Source: Aminithiophilus ramosus (GTDB lineage Bacteria > Synergistota > Synergistia > Synergistales > Aminithiophilaceae). From it: a stretch of DNA of 64,000 nucleotides. Below, piece by piece: positions 26,058 to 34,585 of the stretch; the stretch's first letter is position 1, and the number at the start of each line of letters is the position of its first letter. The DNA is taken from positions 1,043,260-1,107,259 of the forward strand of contig NZ_CP072943.1 of the NCBI RefSeq assembly GCF_018069705.1, given 5' to 3'. The position numbers and the translations under genes were made by a program. The notes under the pieces were generated by a model. The model ran no database searches and was not told the origin of the DNA. It saw only the letters and a list, made by a program, of their open reading frames with translations.

Positions 26058-27611
26058 TCAGCCTTCATCCTTGTCTCTTTCCACCTCCACGATCCGGGAT
26101 CCGGACAGGCCCGCCTCGCGGCGGATCCGCTCCTCCCTGGTCCGCTGACGGTGATAGGCCTCGAAATCCCCGCCGGTCAGCTCGGCAGTCTCGCGCGCCC
26201 GCGTCGAAAGGCCTTCCTCGATGCGAATCTTGGCCGCGTCGACCTCCTTCAACGGATCGATCTGGCCCTGGCTCGGCCCGTGCCACTCCGCCTGACAGTA
26301 AGCCCATCTCGCCAGAGGGTCGTCGAAGAAACCCGGCGCATGAACCCGGCCCAATGTCACCGCTTCCGCAAGCCACTCTTCGTAGATGGGCTGGCAGAAA
26401 TCCGAGGCCATCCAGGACCGCTGGGTACGGAACATCCTCCACGCCTCCAGGAGAGCCGCCCTCGAGGCGGAATAACTGGAGGTGAAGTGACTCATCAGAA
26501 CCTCGTAGGGGATTTCGAGAGCCGCGCCGATCTGTCGGCAGACGGCCGTCACGAAGGGATCGAAGGTCGCGTTGGGACGGGCCGGATTGACGTCCTCCAC
26601 AGACTCGCCCTCGGCGAGGGCGACGATGGCCCCGTTTCCCAATTCGTAGCCCGTCTCGTCCTCGGGAGCGACCCGCTCCTCTTCCGCGATATTCTCGCCG
26701 AGAGGTGGGTCGTCGCCCGACGGCGTCTGGATGAACACCGTCAGAAAACCCGACACGACGGCGGCCATAAGCTCCGCTTCGGTATATCGCCCCAGCTGCT
26801 TCAGCGACTCCACCACCGAAGCGAGGACCGGAACGCCCCGTCTCTGCCCCGGCCGCTCCCAATCGACGAGATGGATCACGTTCCGTCGTCCCGATGCCCG
26901 CCCGAAAGCCGGCACGGCTTTCCACCTGGGCTGTCGACCCGAGAGAGACCGGGGATGTTTATCGGCGATCCAGTAGACCACCGGAGCCCCGTAATCGTCG
27001 ATCTCCACTCCGCCGAGAACCGTCTCGTCGTTCTCCCGGCCTCTCGGAGGACAGACCTGATCGGCCTCCAACAGCATGACCCGCAGGGAATAAGGCGTCT
27101 CCGGCCTGTCCGTCATGGGAAGCAACGCGAAGACGTCGCCGCTCATCAGCCGGGAAAGAAAGGCCAATGCCTGGATCTGACCGAAGGTTTTCTGCCTGGC
27201 CGCGCAGCAGGCCGTCGAATTCGCCCAGAGAGCGAACTCGCGCTCCGTGTTATGCTCCCATCGTTGCGCCTCTTCCTCGCCCATCCCGATAATCTCCCCG
27301 TCGATCTGGCATTTGACCTTCAATCCCTGTCCGATCACGCTGGTCCTCATCTTCGCCAGGGCTCCGCGCGCGAGAGGCGTCCCCATGAAAAGATCGCGGG
27401 ACCGCTCCCTGAGCAGATCCAGGTTTTTCGTGATATCGTCGTCAACATCTCCGCCCCTGGATACCCAGCCTTTCAGCGCCTTCTTGAGACGGCTCGCCCC
27501 GTGGTGGGAATAGCCCGTGTCGACGATCTCCAGCTGCTGCCTGGCCCTGAGGCGTTTCAGAGCCATCTCCGGAGCCAGAGTCCGGATGGCCCTGTCCAGA
27601 AGGTTCACCAT
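26058..27611 (-). CDS. Phage portal protein (lambda family)
   Basis: This 517-residue portal forms the dodecameric DNA gate. Family motifs are visible: RSRDLFMGTPLARGALAKMRTSVIGQGL (about residues 67-95), HLVDWERPGQRRGVPVLASVV and ALEIPYEVLMSHFTSSYSASRAALLEAWR. The ATG at 27611 coincides with the last base of the stop codon of the gpW-like gene. Downstream comes the protease, as in lambda. Confidence 0.95.
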   Translation of the reverse strand: MVNLLDRAIRTLAPEMALKRLRARQQLEIVDTGYSHHGASRLKKALKGWVSRGGDVDDDITKNLDLLRERSRDLFMGTPLARGALAKMRTSVIGQGLKVKCQIDGEIIGMGEEEAQRWEHNTEREFALWANSTACCAARQKTFGQIQALAFLSRLMSGDVFALLPMTDRPETPYSLRVMLLEADQVCPPRGRENDETVLGGVEIDDYGAPVVYWIADKHPRSLSGRQPRWKAVPAFGRASGRRNVIHLVDWERPGQRRGVPVLASVVESLKQLGRYTEAELMAAVVSGFLTVFIQTPSGDDPPLGENIAEEERVAPEDETGYELGNGAIVALAEGESVEDVNPARPNATFDPFVTAVCRQIGAALEIPYEVLMSHFTSSYSASRAALLEAWRMFRTQRSWMASDFCQPIYEEWLAEAVTLGRVHAPGFFDDPLARWAYCQAEWHGPSQGQIDPLKEVDAAKIRIEEGLSTRARETAELTGGDFEAYHRQRTREERIRREAGLSGSRIVEVERDKDEG

Positions 27612-27838
27612 CACAGGTCCCTCGGAATAACCCGAACGACGCGGGCTCCTCTCCGGCCGCGCGAGAGCCGTTCCACCTCGCGACGCCAGTAACCGACCTG
27701 CGATCGGATATAGGCCGCGTTGACCCTCGTGTACGCCATCGACCCTATCGTGTAGGCCTGTCCCCGCGTGATCGCCGCTTCGGCATCGAGCCAGAGACTC
27801 AGCATTTCCTTCGCCTTTTCGAGTGACCAAGCGACCAT
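27611..27838 (-). CDS. gpW/DUF6148-like head completion protein
   Basis: This 75-residue protein has an N-terminal helix LEKAKEMLSLWLDAEAAITRGQAYTIG and a basic C-terminal helix VGYWRREVERLSRGRRG. Size, pattern and position between TerL and portal match gpW-type connectors. The ATG at 27838 lies 11 nt after the TerL stop. Confidence 0.82.
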   Translation of the reverse strand: MVAWSLEKAKEMLSLWLDAEAAITRGQAYTIGSMAYTRVNAAYIRSQVGYWRREVERLSRGRRGARVVRVIPRDL

Positions 27839-27849
27839 TCGAAGCCCTC

Positions 27850-29670
27850 CTATCCGATGCCTCTGCTGATCATCCGCCGGCTCCGCCTCACGGCGGACGG
27901 TCTCTTCCGCACAGGCGGAAGGGAACCGTCCGCCGCCTTCGGAGCAATCGCCAGATTGGGATTGAGAATCTCCAACGCCGCACGGGCGTAGATCCTGCAG
28001 TCCAGGGGCTCGTTCCGCGCCCCGGACCGCTTCACCCACACCAGGTGCCGCCTTCCCTGGTCGAAACGCATCACCCGCTTCTCGCTGGTGAGCCCCCGGA
28101 AATAGGAGGCATCGTACCCCTTCTCGACCGCTCTCGGAAAATGGCAGTATCCCGGTCCCTCATGCTCCTTCCGGAGCTGATGGAAGAGATTCTCCTTCCC
28201 CGTGTCGACGCCGACGGCGAACAGAGCCGCCTTGACACGATTGCTTCTCGTCGGCTTGCCTATGAGGGGAATTCCCGTTCCTCCCCGCCCCTTGATCGCG
28301 AAAATCCTCCTCTGCTCCCGGGGCCGGCAGAACTTGTAGACCTCCGTCGTGAAATGGCCGCCCGAATCCACGCAGACGCAGGAAATCCCCATGGCGCGGC
28401 CGCCTTCGAATTCCCACGTCCTCATCAGGTACTCGTCGAGGCGCCCCCAAACGTCGCCGTCTTCCGGAGATCCCATCAGAACGCGATATTCGACACCCCA
28501 TGACTCCGCTCCCGCCCCCCAACCCACGACTTCGACTTCCAGTCTGTCGTCCTGGGTATCCACACCGGCGGTAAGCGCGAGCACTCCTTCGGGGAGATCG
28601 GCCTTGTAGTACTCCCGGCGTTTCTCCAGAAATTCCGTCTGCAATTCGTCTCCCGTTTCCTCCCAGGTTTCTCCGAGCGACGTGTTGACCCACGCCTTGA
28701 GCGGCTCCAGATTGCCCGCCTTCTTCTGCTCGTCGGCGGAACGGAAGTCGGCCGCGATCTCTTCCCACCGTCGCCAGGGAGAGACCAGCTCGTTCAGGTG
28801 AAATCCCCGGATCGAGGCATTTTCCTTCTCCGCGATCCACCGGCCCTCCTGGCGCTTCCACTCCTGCTCGCGGGACCGGCCGCCGCAGAACAGGCATCGG
28901 AGAGTCATGTCCTCCAGGAACAACTGAGGCCACAGGAGCTGCTGGAAACGGCCGCACAGCGGACAGGGAAGACACCATTTCTCCTGCGTCGATTCTTCGT
29001 AGGCCGCCTCTATCCTGCTGACTCCCCGAATCGTCGGCGTCGAAAAAAGCCCGATCTTCCTGTTCCAGAAAGCCGCCGTCCTCTTCCGGGCCAGCGTCAC
29101 CGGATCGCCTTCCGTTCCGGCCGAGGCCGGAAAACGATCCACCTCGTCGCAAAGCAGAACCCGAATGGGTCGGGACGCCAGCCCCGACGGAGAATTCGCC
29201 CCCGCTATGGTGATGTGACCTCCGGGAAACTGCTTGTGCAGGAGCGTGTTCCCGCTGTCGCGAGTCCTGGCCTCCTTCACCTTCCCGCGCAGAACCGGCG
29301 TGTCCCTGAACATGGGCGCCAGTCTGTCCTTGCTGAAGGTCTGTCCCATGTCCAGAGTAGGCTCGACGACGAGAATCGAGGCCGGATCGTAATCCACGTG
29401 GTAGCCGACGACGTTTTCGATGATCGACGTCTTGCCCACCTGAGACGACGTCATCACCACCACTGTCTCCACGGCTGGATCCGTGAAGGCGTCCATGATT
29501 TCCGCCAGATAGGGAACCCGATCCGTGCTCCACCGGCCGGGTTCGGGGCAGGATTCCGGAGAAAGGATTCTATACCCGTCGGCCCATTCCGAAACGGTCA
29601 GCTCAGGAGGCGGCGCAGCCAGCGTTGCTATATCGCGAAACAGCCTTGCGAGTGATCCGTTCCGGGTCAT
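27850..29670 (-). CDS. Terminase large subunit (GpA family)
   Basis: This 606-residue packaging motor has Walker A SSQVGKTS (residues 75-82), Walker B VLLCDEVD (171-178), a five-Cys zinc cluster (233, 236, 239, 259, 262) and the nuclease domain from about residue 340, with TAGVDTQDDRLEVEVVGWG and a later CVDSGGH. It pumps DNA into procapsids and cuts at cos or pac. It overlaps TerS by 68 nt. Confidence 0.96.
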   Translation of the reverse strand: MTRNGSLARLFRDIATLAAPPPELTVSEWADGYRILSPESCPEPGRWSTDRVPYLAEIMDAFTDPAVETVVVMTSSQVGKTSIIENVVGYHVDYDPASILVVEPTLDMGQTFSKDRLAPMFRDTPVLRGKVKEARTRDSGNTLLHKQFPGGHITIAGANSPSGLASRPIRVLLCDEVDRFPASAGTEGDPVTLARKRTAAFWNRKIGLFSTPTIRGVSRIEAAYEESTQEKWCLPCPLCGRFQQLLWPQLFLEDMTLRCLFCGGRSREQEWKRQEGRWIAEKENASIRGFHLNELVSPWRRWEEIAADFRSADEQKKAGNLEPLKAWVNTSLGETWEETGDELQTEFLEKRREYYKADLPEGVLALTAGVDTQDDRLEVEVVGWGAGAESWGVEYRVLMGSPEDGDVWGRLDEYLMRTWEFEGGRAMGISCVCVDSGGHFTTEVYKFCRPREQRRIFAIKGRGGTGIPLIGKPTRSNRVKAALFAVGVDTGKENLFHQLRKEHEGPGYCHFPRAVEKGYDASYFRGLTSEKRVMRFDQGRRHLVWVKRSGARNEPLDCRIYARAALEILNPNLAIAPKAADGSLPPVRKRPSAVRRSRRMISRGIG

Positions 29671-30331
29671 ATCCGGCCAGCTCCTTCAACGCCTCGTGGA
29701 CTCCCTGACGCAGCCGCTCCCTGATGACGCCGAGGTCCTCCTCTCCCTGGAGACGGGGCGCGAGTTTCACCGGCACGGCGAGCATCCGGGCCCGGAAGGC
29801 CCCGATCATCTCTCCCCAGATCTCCGCCACGGCCTCGGCGGGATGCAGCTCCGCCCTCATAACCTGCACCTCCAGCTCCGCTTTGTCGGCCTGGGCTCTC
29901 CTGAGCCGGGTCGTCTCCTTGTCCAGATCTTTCGGATTGATGTTTCCCGAATCTTCCTGAAGAAAACGCAGATAGCCCGTCACGGAATCCCGGAGCGGAT
30001 ACTTCCCGTGCTCCGTCCGGGGAATCCTCCCCTCCTGGGCCAACTGCTGGACGCGCCTCTCCGAAACCCCCAGAAAGGTGGCCAGAGTCGTCCCGGCGAC
30101 GACCATGCCCCCCGGAGCCGGATCCGGTCCGGTTTCGGTTCCCTCGCAGGCCCCGAGATACCGGGCGTACCCTCTTACGGAGGGACCGAGAACATACCTG
30201 CCCCTCCCCTCCTTCGGGAAGATCCCCTCTCGGGCCAATTGCCTTATACGCCTGTCAGTAAGCCCCAGGAGGGCCGCCAGCTCCGTTCCGGAGACGCGTC
30301 TTTCCTCCAGACCGTCCTCTTGATCCGGCAT
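29603..30331 (-). CDS. Terminase small subunit with duplicated Nu1-type HTH
   Basis: This 242-residue DNA-recognition subunit carries two similar winged-HTH units: residues about 12-62 (SGTELAALLGLTDRRIRQLA) and about 76-126 (AGTTLATFLGVSERRVQQLA). A helical linker and TerL-binding tail follow (LRRAQADKAELEVQVMRAEL, typical of phage terminase Nu1 proteins). Start ATG 30331 has GGAGGGAGG upstream. Lambda Nu1 has a single such domain per subunit, so the internal duplication is unusual. Confidence 0.88.
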   Translation of the reverse strand: MPDQEDGLEERRVSGTELAALLGLTDRRIRQLAREGIFPKEGRGRYVLGPSVRGYARYLGACEGTETGPDPAPGGMVVAGTTLATFLGVSERRVQQLAQEGRIPRTEHGKYPLRDSVTGYLRFLQEDSGNINPKDLDKETTRLRRAQADKAELEVQVMRAELHPAEAVAEIWGEMIGAFRARMLAVPVKLAPRLQGEEDLGVIRERLRQGVHEALKELAGYDPERITRKAVSRYSNAGCAAS

Positions 30332-30376
30332 TTCCCTCCCTCCTTTCGACTGAACCAGGCCTTCGCCAAGGTTCAC

Positions 30377-30405
30377 GAAACAGAAACGGAAACCGAAACG
30401 AAACG
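30377..30405. repeat. Five GAAACn hexamer repeats upstream of terS (possible packaging site)
   Basis: GAAAC units start at 30377, 30383, 30389, 30395 and 30400. On the minus strand they read as GTTTC repeats, resembling the CGTTTC-type R sites to which lambda Nu1 binds in cosB. Position just upstream of the terminase genes supports a packaging-initiation role, which is inference. Confidence 0.5.
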
Positions 30406-30829
30406 GTCGGTGAAATCCCTGTCGCTGGGAAAAGCCCGCGCTGTGGAGCGACCCCTACATTCTGCATACACGGGAGGACCCGTGATCGGCCACGAGGGCA
30501 GTGATCGCAAGGCTTTCACCCCTTTTCCTCCAATCGCCGAAGACGCCCCGCCGCCCTCCCTCCAATCTGTCATATCTGGATTGTGTCAGATTCGGATCGG
30601 GACGCCTCCGATGCCGACGGACACCGGCCTGGCAGTCTTCGAACATCGTCATTTCCTCGTACGGAAACCTCCGGTTCCGGGAAAGAAAACCTCGGTTCAT
30701 TTTACGATCGCGTCCGAAAGGGCCTTGAAACCGCTATCCGCCGGGGTCCGCAGCCCCTTCGCCCTCCGTTTTGTATTCCGAAAAAGCCCGTCGAAAAGGG
30801 GTGCACGAAAGGTCCGGAAAACGCCCCTC
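30406..30829. other. 424-nt gap, candidate cos/pac region
   Basis: No convincing gene. Small open frames lack ribosome sites and family signals. The stretch includes short dyads such as ACGGGAGGACCCGT near 30470. It separates the accessory recombinase from the terminase operon and probably holds the late promoter and the cut site, but I cannot point to either. Confidence 0.4.
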
Positions 30830-31423
30830 TCAGAGGCAAAGATCCTCGATGATCCCGAAGATCTCGTCCTCCGTGATGCCCATATAGGCCAAAGTCTCCT
30901 CCGGCCTCGAGTGTCCCAGGATCTTTTGGATCCGCGTCAGGTCGACCCCCCGCTCATGCAGATGAAAGGCGAAAGTCTTCCTCAGAGTATGCGTTCCGAT
31001 CCGCTCGTCGAGCCCCGCCCGGCGCGCCGCCTCGACCAGGAGGAAATAGGCCTGCTGTCTCGATATGGCCTTCCGCGCACCGTCGGCGCCCCGTTTGCGC
31101 GAGGCGAACAGAGGCTCCTCCGACGGAAGATCCGTCCGGTAAAGGTAATCCCGCAGCGCCGAACGGCTCTCCCGGTTGATGGGAAAGCGACGCATCTTCC
31201 GACGCTTCTTTTCCCGTATCTCGATCTGCCCCTTGATGGACCGCCGACCCGACTTTCCCACGCGCATCACGTCCTCCACCCGAAGTCGGAGAAGATCCGA
31301 AATCCTGAGTCCGCTGTTGATTCCCAGAGTGAACAGGGCATAATCCCTAAGAGATCGCGACCGGAGCGCCTCTTTCACCCGTTCGATCTCCGTCTTCTTC
31401 CGGAGGGGCTGCACGAACTCCAT
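30830..31423 (-). CDS. Second tyrosine recombinase (catalytic domain only)
   Basis: This 197-residue protein has the full catalytic set: Arg in GLRISDLL, HTLRKTFAFHL, His in ILGHSRPEETL and Tyr in LAYMG. It lacks the arm-binding and most of the core-binding domains. Such short recombinases are common next to terminase genes in phages of anaerobes, where they may resolve multimers or act on phage DNA. ATG 31423 has AGGAGG with good spacing. It is distinct from the integrase at 5074. Confidence 0.88.
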   Translation of the reverse strand: MEFVQPLRKKTEIERVKEALRSRSLRDYALFTLGINSGLRISDLLRLRVEDVMRVGKSGRRSIKGQIEIREKKRRKMRRFPINRESRSALRDYLYRTDLPSEEPLFASRKRGADGARKAISRQQAYFLLVEAARRAGLDERIGTHTLRKTFAFHLHERGVDLTRIQKILGHSRPEETLAYMGITEDEIFGIIEDLCL

Positions 31424-31495
31424 GCCCATGCCTCCTCGACATTGATCAGGCCTTGTCAGGCTCTCATTCCACACCGCACGATCTCAACCGACTAA

Positions 31496-31525
31496 TTGAC
31501 ACGCACATTATGCGCATGATATAAT
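31496..31525 (+). promoter_or_regulatory. hicA promoter with internal palindrome
   Basis: TTGACA (31496-31501), 18 nt and TATAAT (31520-31525) form a consensus promoter. The spacer contains the dyad ATTATGCGCATGAT (core ATGCGCAT), a likely operator for the HicB antitoxin. Confidence 0.75.
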
Positions 31526-31550
31526 CACGTCAACGAAAGGGGCGAGGACG

Positions 31551-31733
31551 ATCACAAGCTCAAGAGAAATAATCAAGATGCTGAAAAAGGACGGCTGGGA
31601 GCTGTGTCGAACGGAAGGCTCGCACCATCACTTCGTCCACCCGACAAAGAAGGGCCTCGTCACCGTCCCTCACCCCAAAAAAGACCTGACAACCAAGACG
31701 GCGAAAAGCATCCTCAAGCAAGCGGGGCTATAA
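31551..31733 (+). CDS. hicA: HicA-type mRNA interferase with no normal start codon
   Basis: The 60-residue frame has the HicA pattern: TSSREIIKMLKKDGWELCRTEG then SHHHFVHPTKKG (catalytic His in SHHHF) and VTVPHPKKDL. Where family members begin with Met, this frame has ATC (31551). No ATG, GTG or TTG occurs upstream in frame before the promoter, and the first in-frame ATG is at codon 10, which would remove the first strand and helix. AAAGGGG lies 8-14 nt upstream of the ATC. The toxin may be inactivated or may use a rare start. Confidence 0.8.
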   Translation: MTSSREIIKMLKKDGWELCRTEGSHHHFVHPTKKGLVTVPHPKKDLTTKTAKSILKQAGL

Positions 31734-31830
31734 CGCCCTACAGAAACCCCGGATAGACTGCACGATGCTCATCGCACTTACGGAAACGGATATTCTTTTA
31801 TATTTTTGCGGATAAAAAGGAGGAATCTCC

Positions 31831-32229
31831 ATGGCAAACAAAAAAAAGCCGGATAGGTACATCTACCCGGCGATCTTTTCCTTTGACGACGACGGCGTTT
31901 CCGTCGAATTCTCCGATCTGCCCGGCTGTCTGACCTGCGGAGCCACTCAGGAAGAGGCCTTGGTTATGGCACAGGACGCCTTGCGCGGCCACTTGGCCTG
32001 TCTGGAAGAGCGTGGGGAAAAACTTCCCGATCCCGGAGACATGAGAGAAATCGCCCTCGAGCCCGGGCAAGTCCTGGTCGCGGTAGAAGCCTGGATGCTT
32101 CCCCTGAGGACAAAGACCATCCGAAAAAACCTGACCATCCCCGCCTACCTTGCGGAAGCGGCCGAGAAATCGGGCATCAATTTCTCTCAGACCCTATCCG
32201 ATGCCCTTCAGGAGAGATTGGGCTTGTAA
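31831..32229 (+). CDS. hicB: HicB-type antitoxin
   Basis: This 132-residue protein has the degenerate RNase-H-like HicB domain (YIYPAIFSFDDDGVSVEFSDLPGCLTCGATQEEALVMAQDAL) and a ribbon-helix-helix-like C-terminus (TIPAYLAEAAEKSGINFSQTL). It neutralises HicA and represses the operon. It has AAGGAGG upstream. The 97-nt gap after hicA is longer than usual for this pair. Confidence 0.9.
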   Translation: MANKKKPDRYIYPAIFSFDDDGVSVEFSDLPGCLTCGATQEEALVMAQDALRGHLACLEERGEKLPDPGDMREIALEPGQVLVAVEAWMLPLRTKTIRKNLTIPAYLAEAAEKSGINFSQTLSDALQERLGL

Positions 32230-32267
32230 TGAAAGGTTCGCCTCTGTCTTGATTCGAACCTTTCATT
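32228..32267. terminator. Inverted repeat after hicB
   Basis: A perfect 13-bp inverted repeat (32228-32240 with 32255-32267) begins at the hicB stop codon. There is no clear T tract, so termination is uncertain. Confidence 0.5.
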
Positions 32268-32279
32268 ACAGAATACTTA

Positions 32280-32828
32280 ATGGGAGCGATCAACTTGGCA
32301 AATTCAATCAATCAAAATGAGAAATTTATTGAATTTATTATTTTATCTATCCAACTTATAGCTATCGTTTTTCAAACACTTCTTTTATATAAACAAATAA
32401 ATTTATCCCGAAAAATTGCATTTTTACCAACTAGAGAAAAATCATTTTTCAATCTAATTAAATCCATTGATGATTTTGATAAATTTTTAAATATATTGAC
32501 AAGTCAGGATTTAAGTGAAAGAGATTTTTATAAAAAAGGTTTAAATGCTATTTGGGGTCTTTCTGACGCATGCACGAACACATCCCTATTTTTAGGCAAA
32601 GAAATAAAAAATACGCTAAAAGAATGGTGCGTTGATGGAAATTCCAAGAAATTATTTGTTGAAGTTATAATTAAAAACTTAATTGATATTTCAAATGGAT
32701 TTTCACGCTTCAACAGCAATGGGGCTCCCAGAGATCTAGCCGGAGAAATCTACGACACTGCTATTTCTCTTCAACGGGAACTGAGATGCACCAAAGAGAA
32801 ATCCATCAGTTTGTTTCTGAAAATATAG
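32280..32828 (+). CDS. AT-rich membrane-anchored protein of unknown function
   Basis: This 182-residue protein has one hydrophobic N-terminal helix (about residues 17-38, FIEFIILSIQLIAIVFQTLL) followed by a charged helical cytoplasmic part. Base composition is far more AT-rich than the flanking phage genes, pointing to recent acquisition. It is bounded by inverted repeats on both sides, so it stands as its own unit. It resembles accessory lysogenic-conversion genes, but I do not recognise a family. Confidence 0.6.
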   Translation: MGAINLANSINQNEKFIEFIILSIQLIAIVFQTLLLYKQINLSRKIAFLPTREKSFFNLIKSIDDFDKFLNILTSQDLSERDFYKKGLNAIWGLSDACTNTSLFLGKEIKNTLKEWCVDGNSKKLFVEVIIKNLIDISNGFSRFNSNGAPRDLAGEIYDTAISLQRELRCTKEKSISLFLKI

Positions 32829-32860
32829 AGACGGCTCCTCCCTCCGGCGGAGCCGTCTCT
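32827..32860. terminator. Bidirectional hairpin between convergent genes
   Basis: A 12-bp perfect stem (AGAGACGGCTCC with GGAGCCGTCTCT) lies between the AT-rich plus-strand gene and the minus-strand methyltransferase. Confidence 0.7.
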
Positions 32861-32903
32861 ATTGTCAAATGCCCTCTATCCCTTACCTTCTCCCGACGCG
32901 CCC

Positions 32904-33647
32904 TCAAGCCGCCCCAAAGTTACGCCCTGCTTCGATCAACCTCCCACGCGCCACTTCCGCATACCCCCGATCCATCTCAATCCCCAGGAAATCGCGCCCT
33001 TCAAGATAGGCAGCCAGACACGTCGTGCCGCTCCCGGCGAAAGGATCGAGTATCAACCCACCAGGCGGAGCCACCCGGACCAGCTGACGCATCAGCTCCG
33101 TAGGTTTGCCCGTGAGGTGAAACTTATCCTTCTGCCTCACCGGCACTCTCATGCAGCCAGGCCAAGGACCGCGAGCATCCGTAGGAGACAGCGCCCCCCG
33201 GCTACCCCAAACGACATACTCGCACTGGTGGCGGAAATACCCCTTATGAGGCGGCCTGGCCGCTTCCGTCTTGTCCCAGGCGATCACGCCACGCCAGATA
33301 CAGCCTCCGGCCTGCAAGGCATCCGTGGCCATAGGAAGTTGGCGCCAGTCCGAAAACATGAGAAAATAGCCCCCCTCTTTCAGAGTCCTCAGGCATTGGC
33401 CGATCCAGAGGGAACACCAGTATCCCCACGAGCGTTGATCGCGATTGTCCCCCTGAAAGGTAGGGCGCTGCAGTCTCTGGCTGCTCTGCTGGTATTTTTT
33501 CACCGGATCGGCCTGACGGGATCCGGAAGTCATCCCTCCGGAAGAATAGGGAGGATCCGTGATCACCGCATCGGCGATTCCGTCGGGAAGTGACGGAAGA
33601 ATCGAGAGGCAATCGCCCTCGACAAGAACATTGCGCTTCGTTTCCAA
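32904..33647 (-). CDS. Phage DNA methyltransferase (DPPY type, beta class)
   Basis: This 247-residue SAM-dependent methyltransferase has motif IV DPPY (residues 31-34) before the SAM-binding motif FAGSGTT (about 208-214), the beta-class order, with DPPY favouring N6-adenine. It may mask phage DNA from restriction or act in regulation. The start appears to be TTG 33647, with AGGAG upstream. No partner endonuclease is visible, so it is an orphan. Confidence 0.9.
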   Translation of the reverse strand: METKRNVLVEGDCLSILPSLPDGIADAVITDPPYSSGGMTSGSRQADPVKKYQQSSQRLQRPTFQGDNRDQRSWGYWCSLWIGQCLRTLKEGGYFLMFSDWRQLPMATDALQAGGCIWRGVIAWDKTEAARPPHKGYFRHQCEYVVWGSRGALSPTDARGPWPGCMRVPVRQKDKFHLTGKPTELMRQLVRVAPPGGLILDPFAGSGTTCLAAYLEGRDFLGIEMDRGYAEVARGRLIEAGRNFGAA

Positions 33648-33689
33648 AATGGGATCGCTCCTCGGATAAAAATCAGGATCCTTCGACGC

Positions 33690-33724
33690 GCGGAGGGCTT
33701 CGGATCTTCTCCGAAGCCCTCCGC
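33690..33724. terminator. Strong hairpin upstream of methyltransferase
   Basis: A perfect 15-bp stem (33690-33704 with 33710-33724) surrounds a 5-nt loop. It lies between two minus-strand genes and probably insulates the methyltransferase from the AT-rich pair upstream. Confidence 0.6.
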
Positions 33725-34003
33725 ATAACGTCTTTTAGGTCGGGGGGAGAGCCCCCCGTTGGATCCCGTGTCGGCGTCCGACCTGCACAGCCTCCGCCCG
33801 GGTTATCCTGCGAAATCCCACATTACAATTGTAAAGCCTTTCGGCACGCCAACAATACGGCTAACGATACGGACATCGATCCGGCAAGCGATACGGTTAT
33901 CGTCAACAGCTTTTTTCTCCAAAGGAAAACTACGGGAGGCATCGCGATACACGAAATCAAGAATAAATCCACTAAGAATAGTTTTTTAATTTTATTGATC
34001 TTT
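33725..34003. other. Intergenic region with hairpin and GATACGG repeats
   Basis: No gene seen. It holds a second hairpin CGGGGGG-AGAG-CCCCCCG (33741-33758) and a run of related short words (AATACGG, GATACGG, GATACGG) near 33850-33900 that could be protein-binding sites. The sequence shifts from GC-rich to AT-rich across it, marking the edge of the imported cassette. Confidence 0.4.
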
Positions 34004-34582
34004 TTAGATTTCGAATTCGCCTCGTTTTTTAAGAAAAACAAAAAAATCAAGCACATACATCTGATGAACCATTTTCATGATTTGCCATGTATTGCGAATA
34101 GAAAGGCTTGTCAACCCATAAAGCAAAGCTCTGAATATTATAGACACCTTTTCTGCATATTCATATGATCCCAACCTAAGCCCCAAAGAACTAAAAAAAC
34201 CAATCCCGGCAAGTCCCCAAAAACAAATAGTCATAATAGAAATAAATAACGCAAGTAAATAGCAAAAAGAATATTCAAACACTCCACCAGCTTTAAATCT
34301 TTCGATATGTTGAATATTTTCCGAACTGATCATAGCCTGTATAGTTCCTGACCAAGCGCAGGAAACCCCTATCAATATTCCAGATAGCGGAAATAAAATC
34401 TTTTCCGCAGCTTCAAGACTTGAAATCGGAACTATCCATGCAATAAACATACCAAAAATAAAATGCATAAATAAAAATTTATTTAATATTCTTCTGTAGC
34501 CAGGAGTAAGTTCGCTTATCCCATGAAAGAACCACTTCCAAAAATATAGAAGCTCTAAAATTAAATAATTATTTTGATTCAA
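34004..34582 (-). CDS. Four-helix membrane protein (RexB-like partner)
   Basis: This 192-residue AT-rich protein has four predicted membrane helices (about 33-53, 62-80, 105-130, 145-163), short loops and charged ends. It follows the 285-residue gene by 3 nt, so the two form a tight pair. A cytoplasmic sensor of about 280 aa plus a four-helix membrane effector is the layout of lambda RexA-RexB and related prophage exclusion systems. Sequence similarity to RexB itself is not evident. Confidence 0.6.
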   Translation of the reverse strand: MNQNNYLILELLYFWKWFFHGISELTPGYRRILNKFLFMHFIFGMFIAWIVPISSLEAAEKILFPLSGILIGVSCAWSGTIQAMISSENIQHIERFKAGGVFEYSFCYLLALFISIMTICFWGLAGIGFFSSLGLRLGSYEYAEKVSIIFRALLYGLTSLSIRNTWQIMKMVHQMYVLDFFVFLKKRGEFEI

Positions 34583-34585
34583 TTA

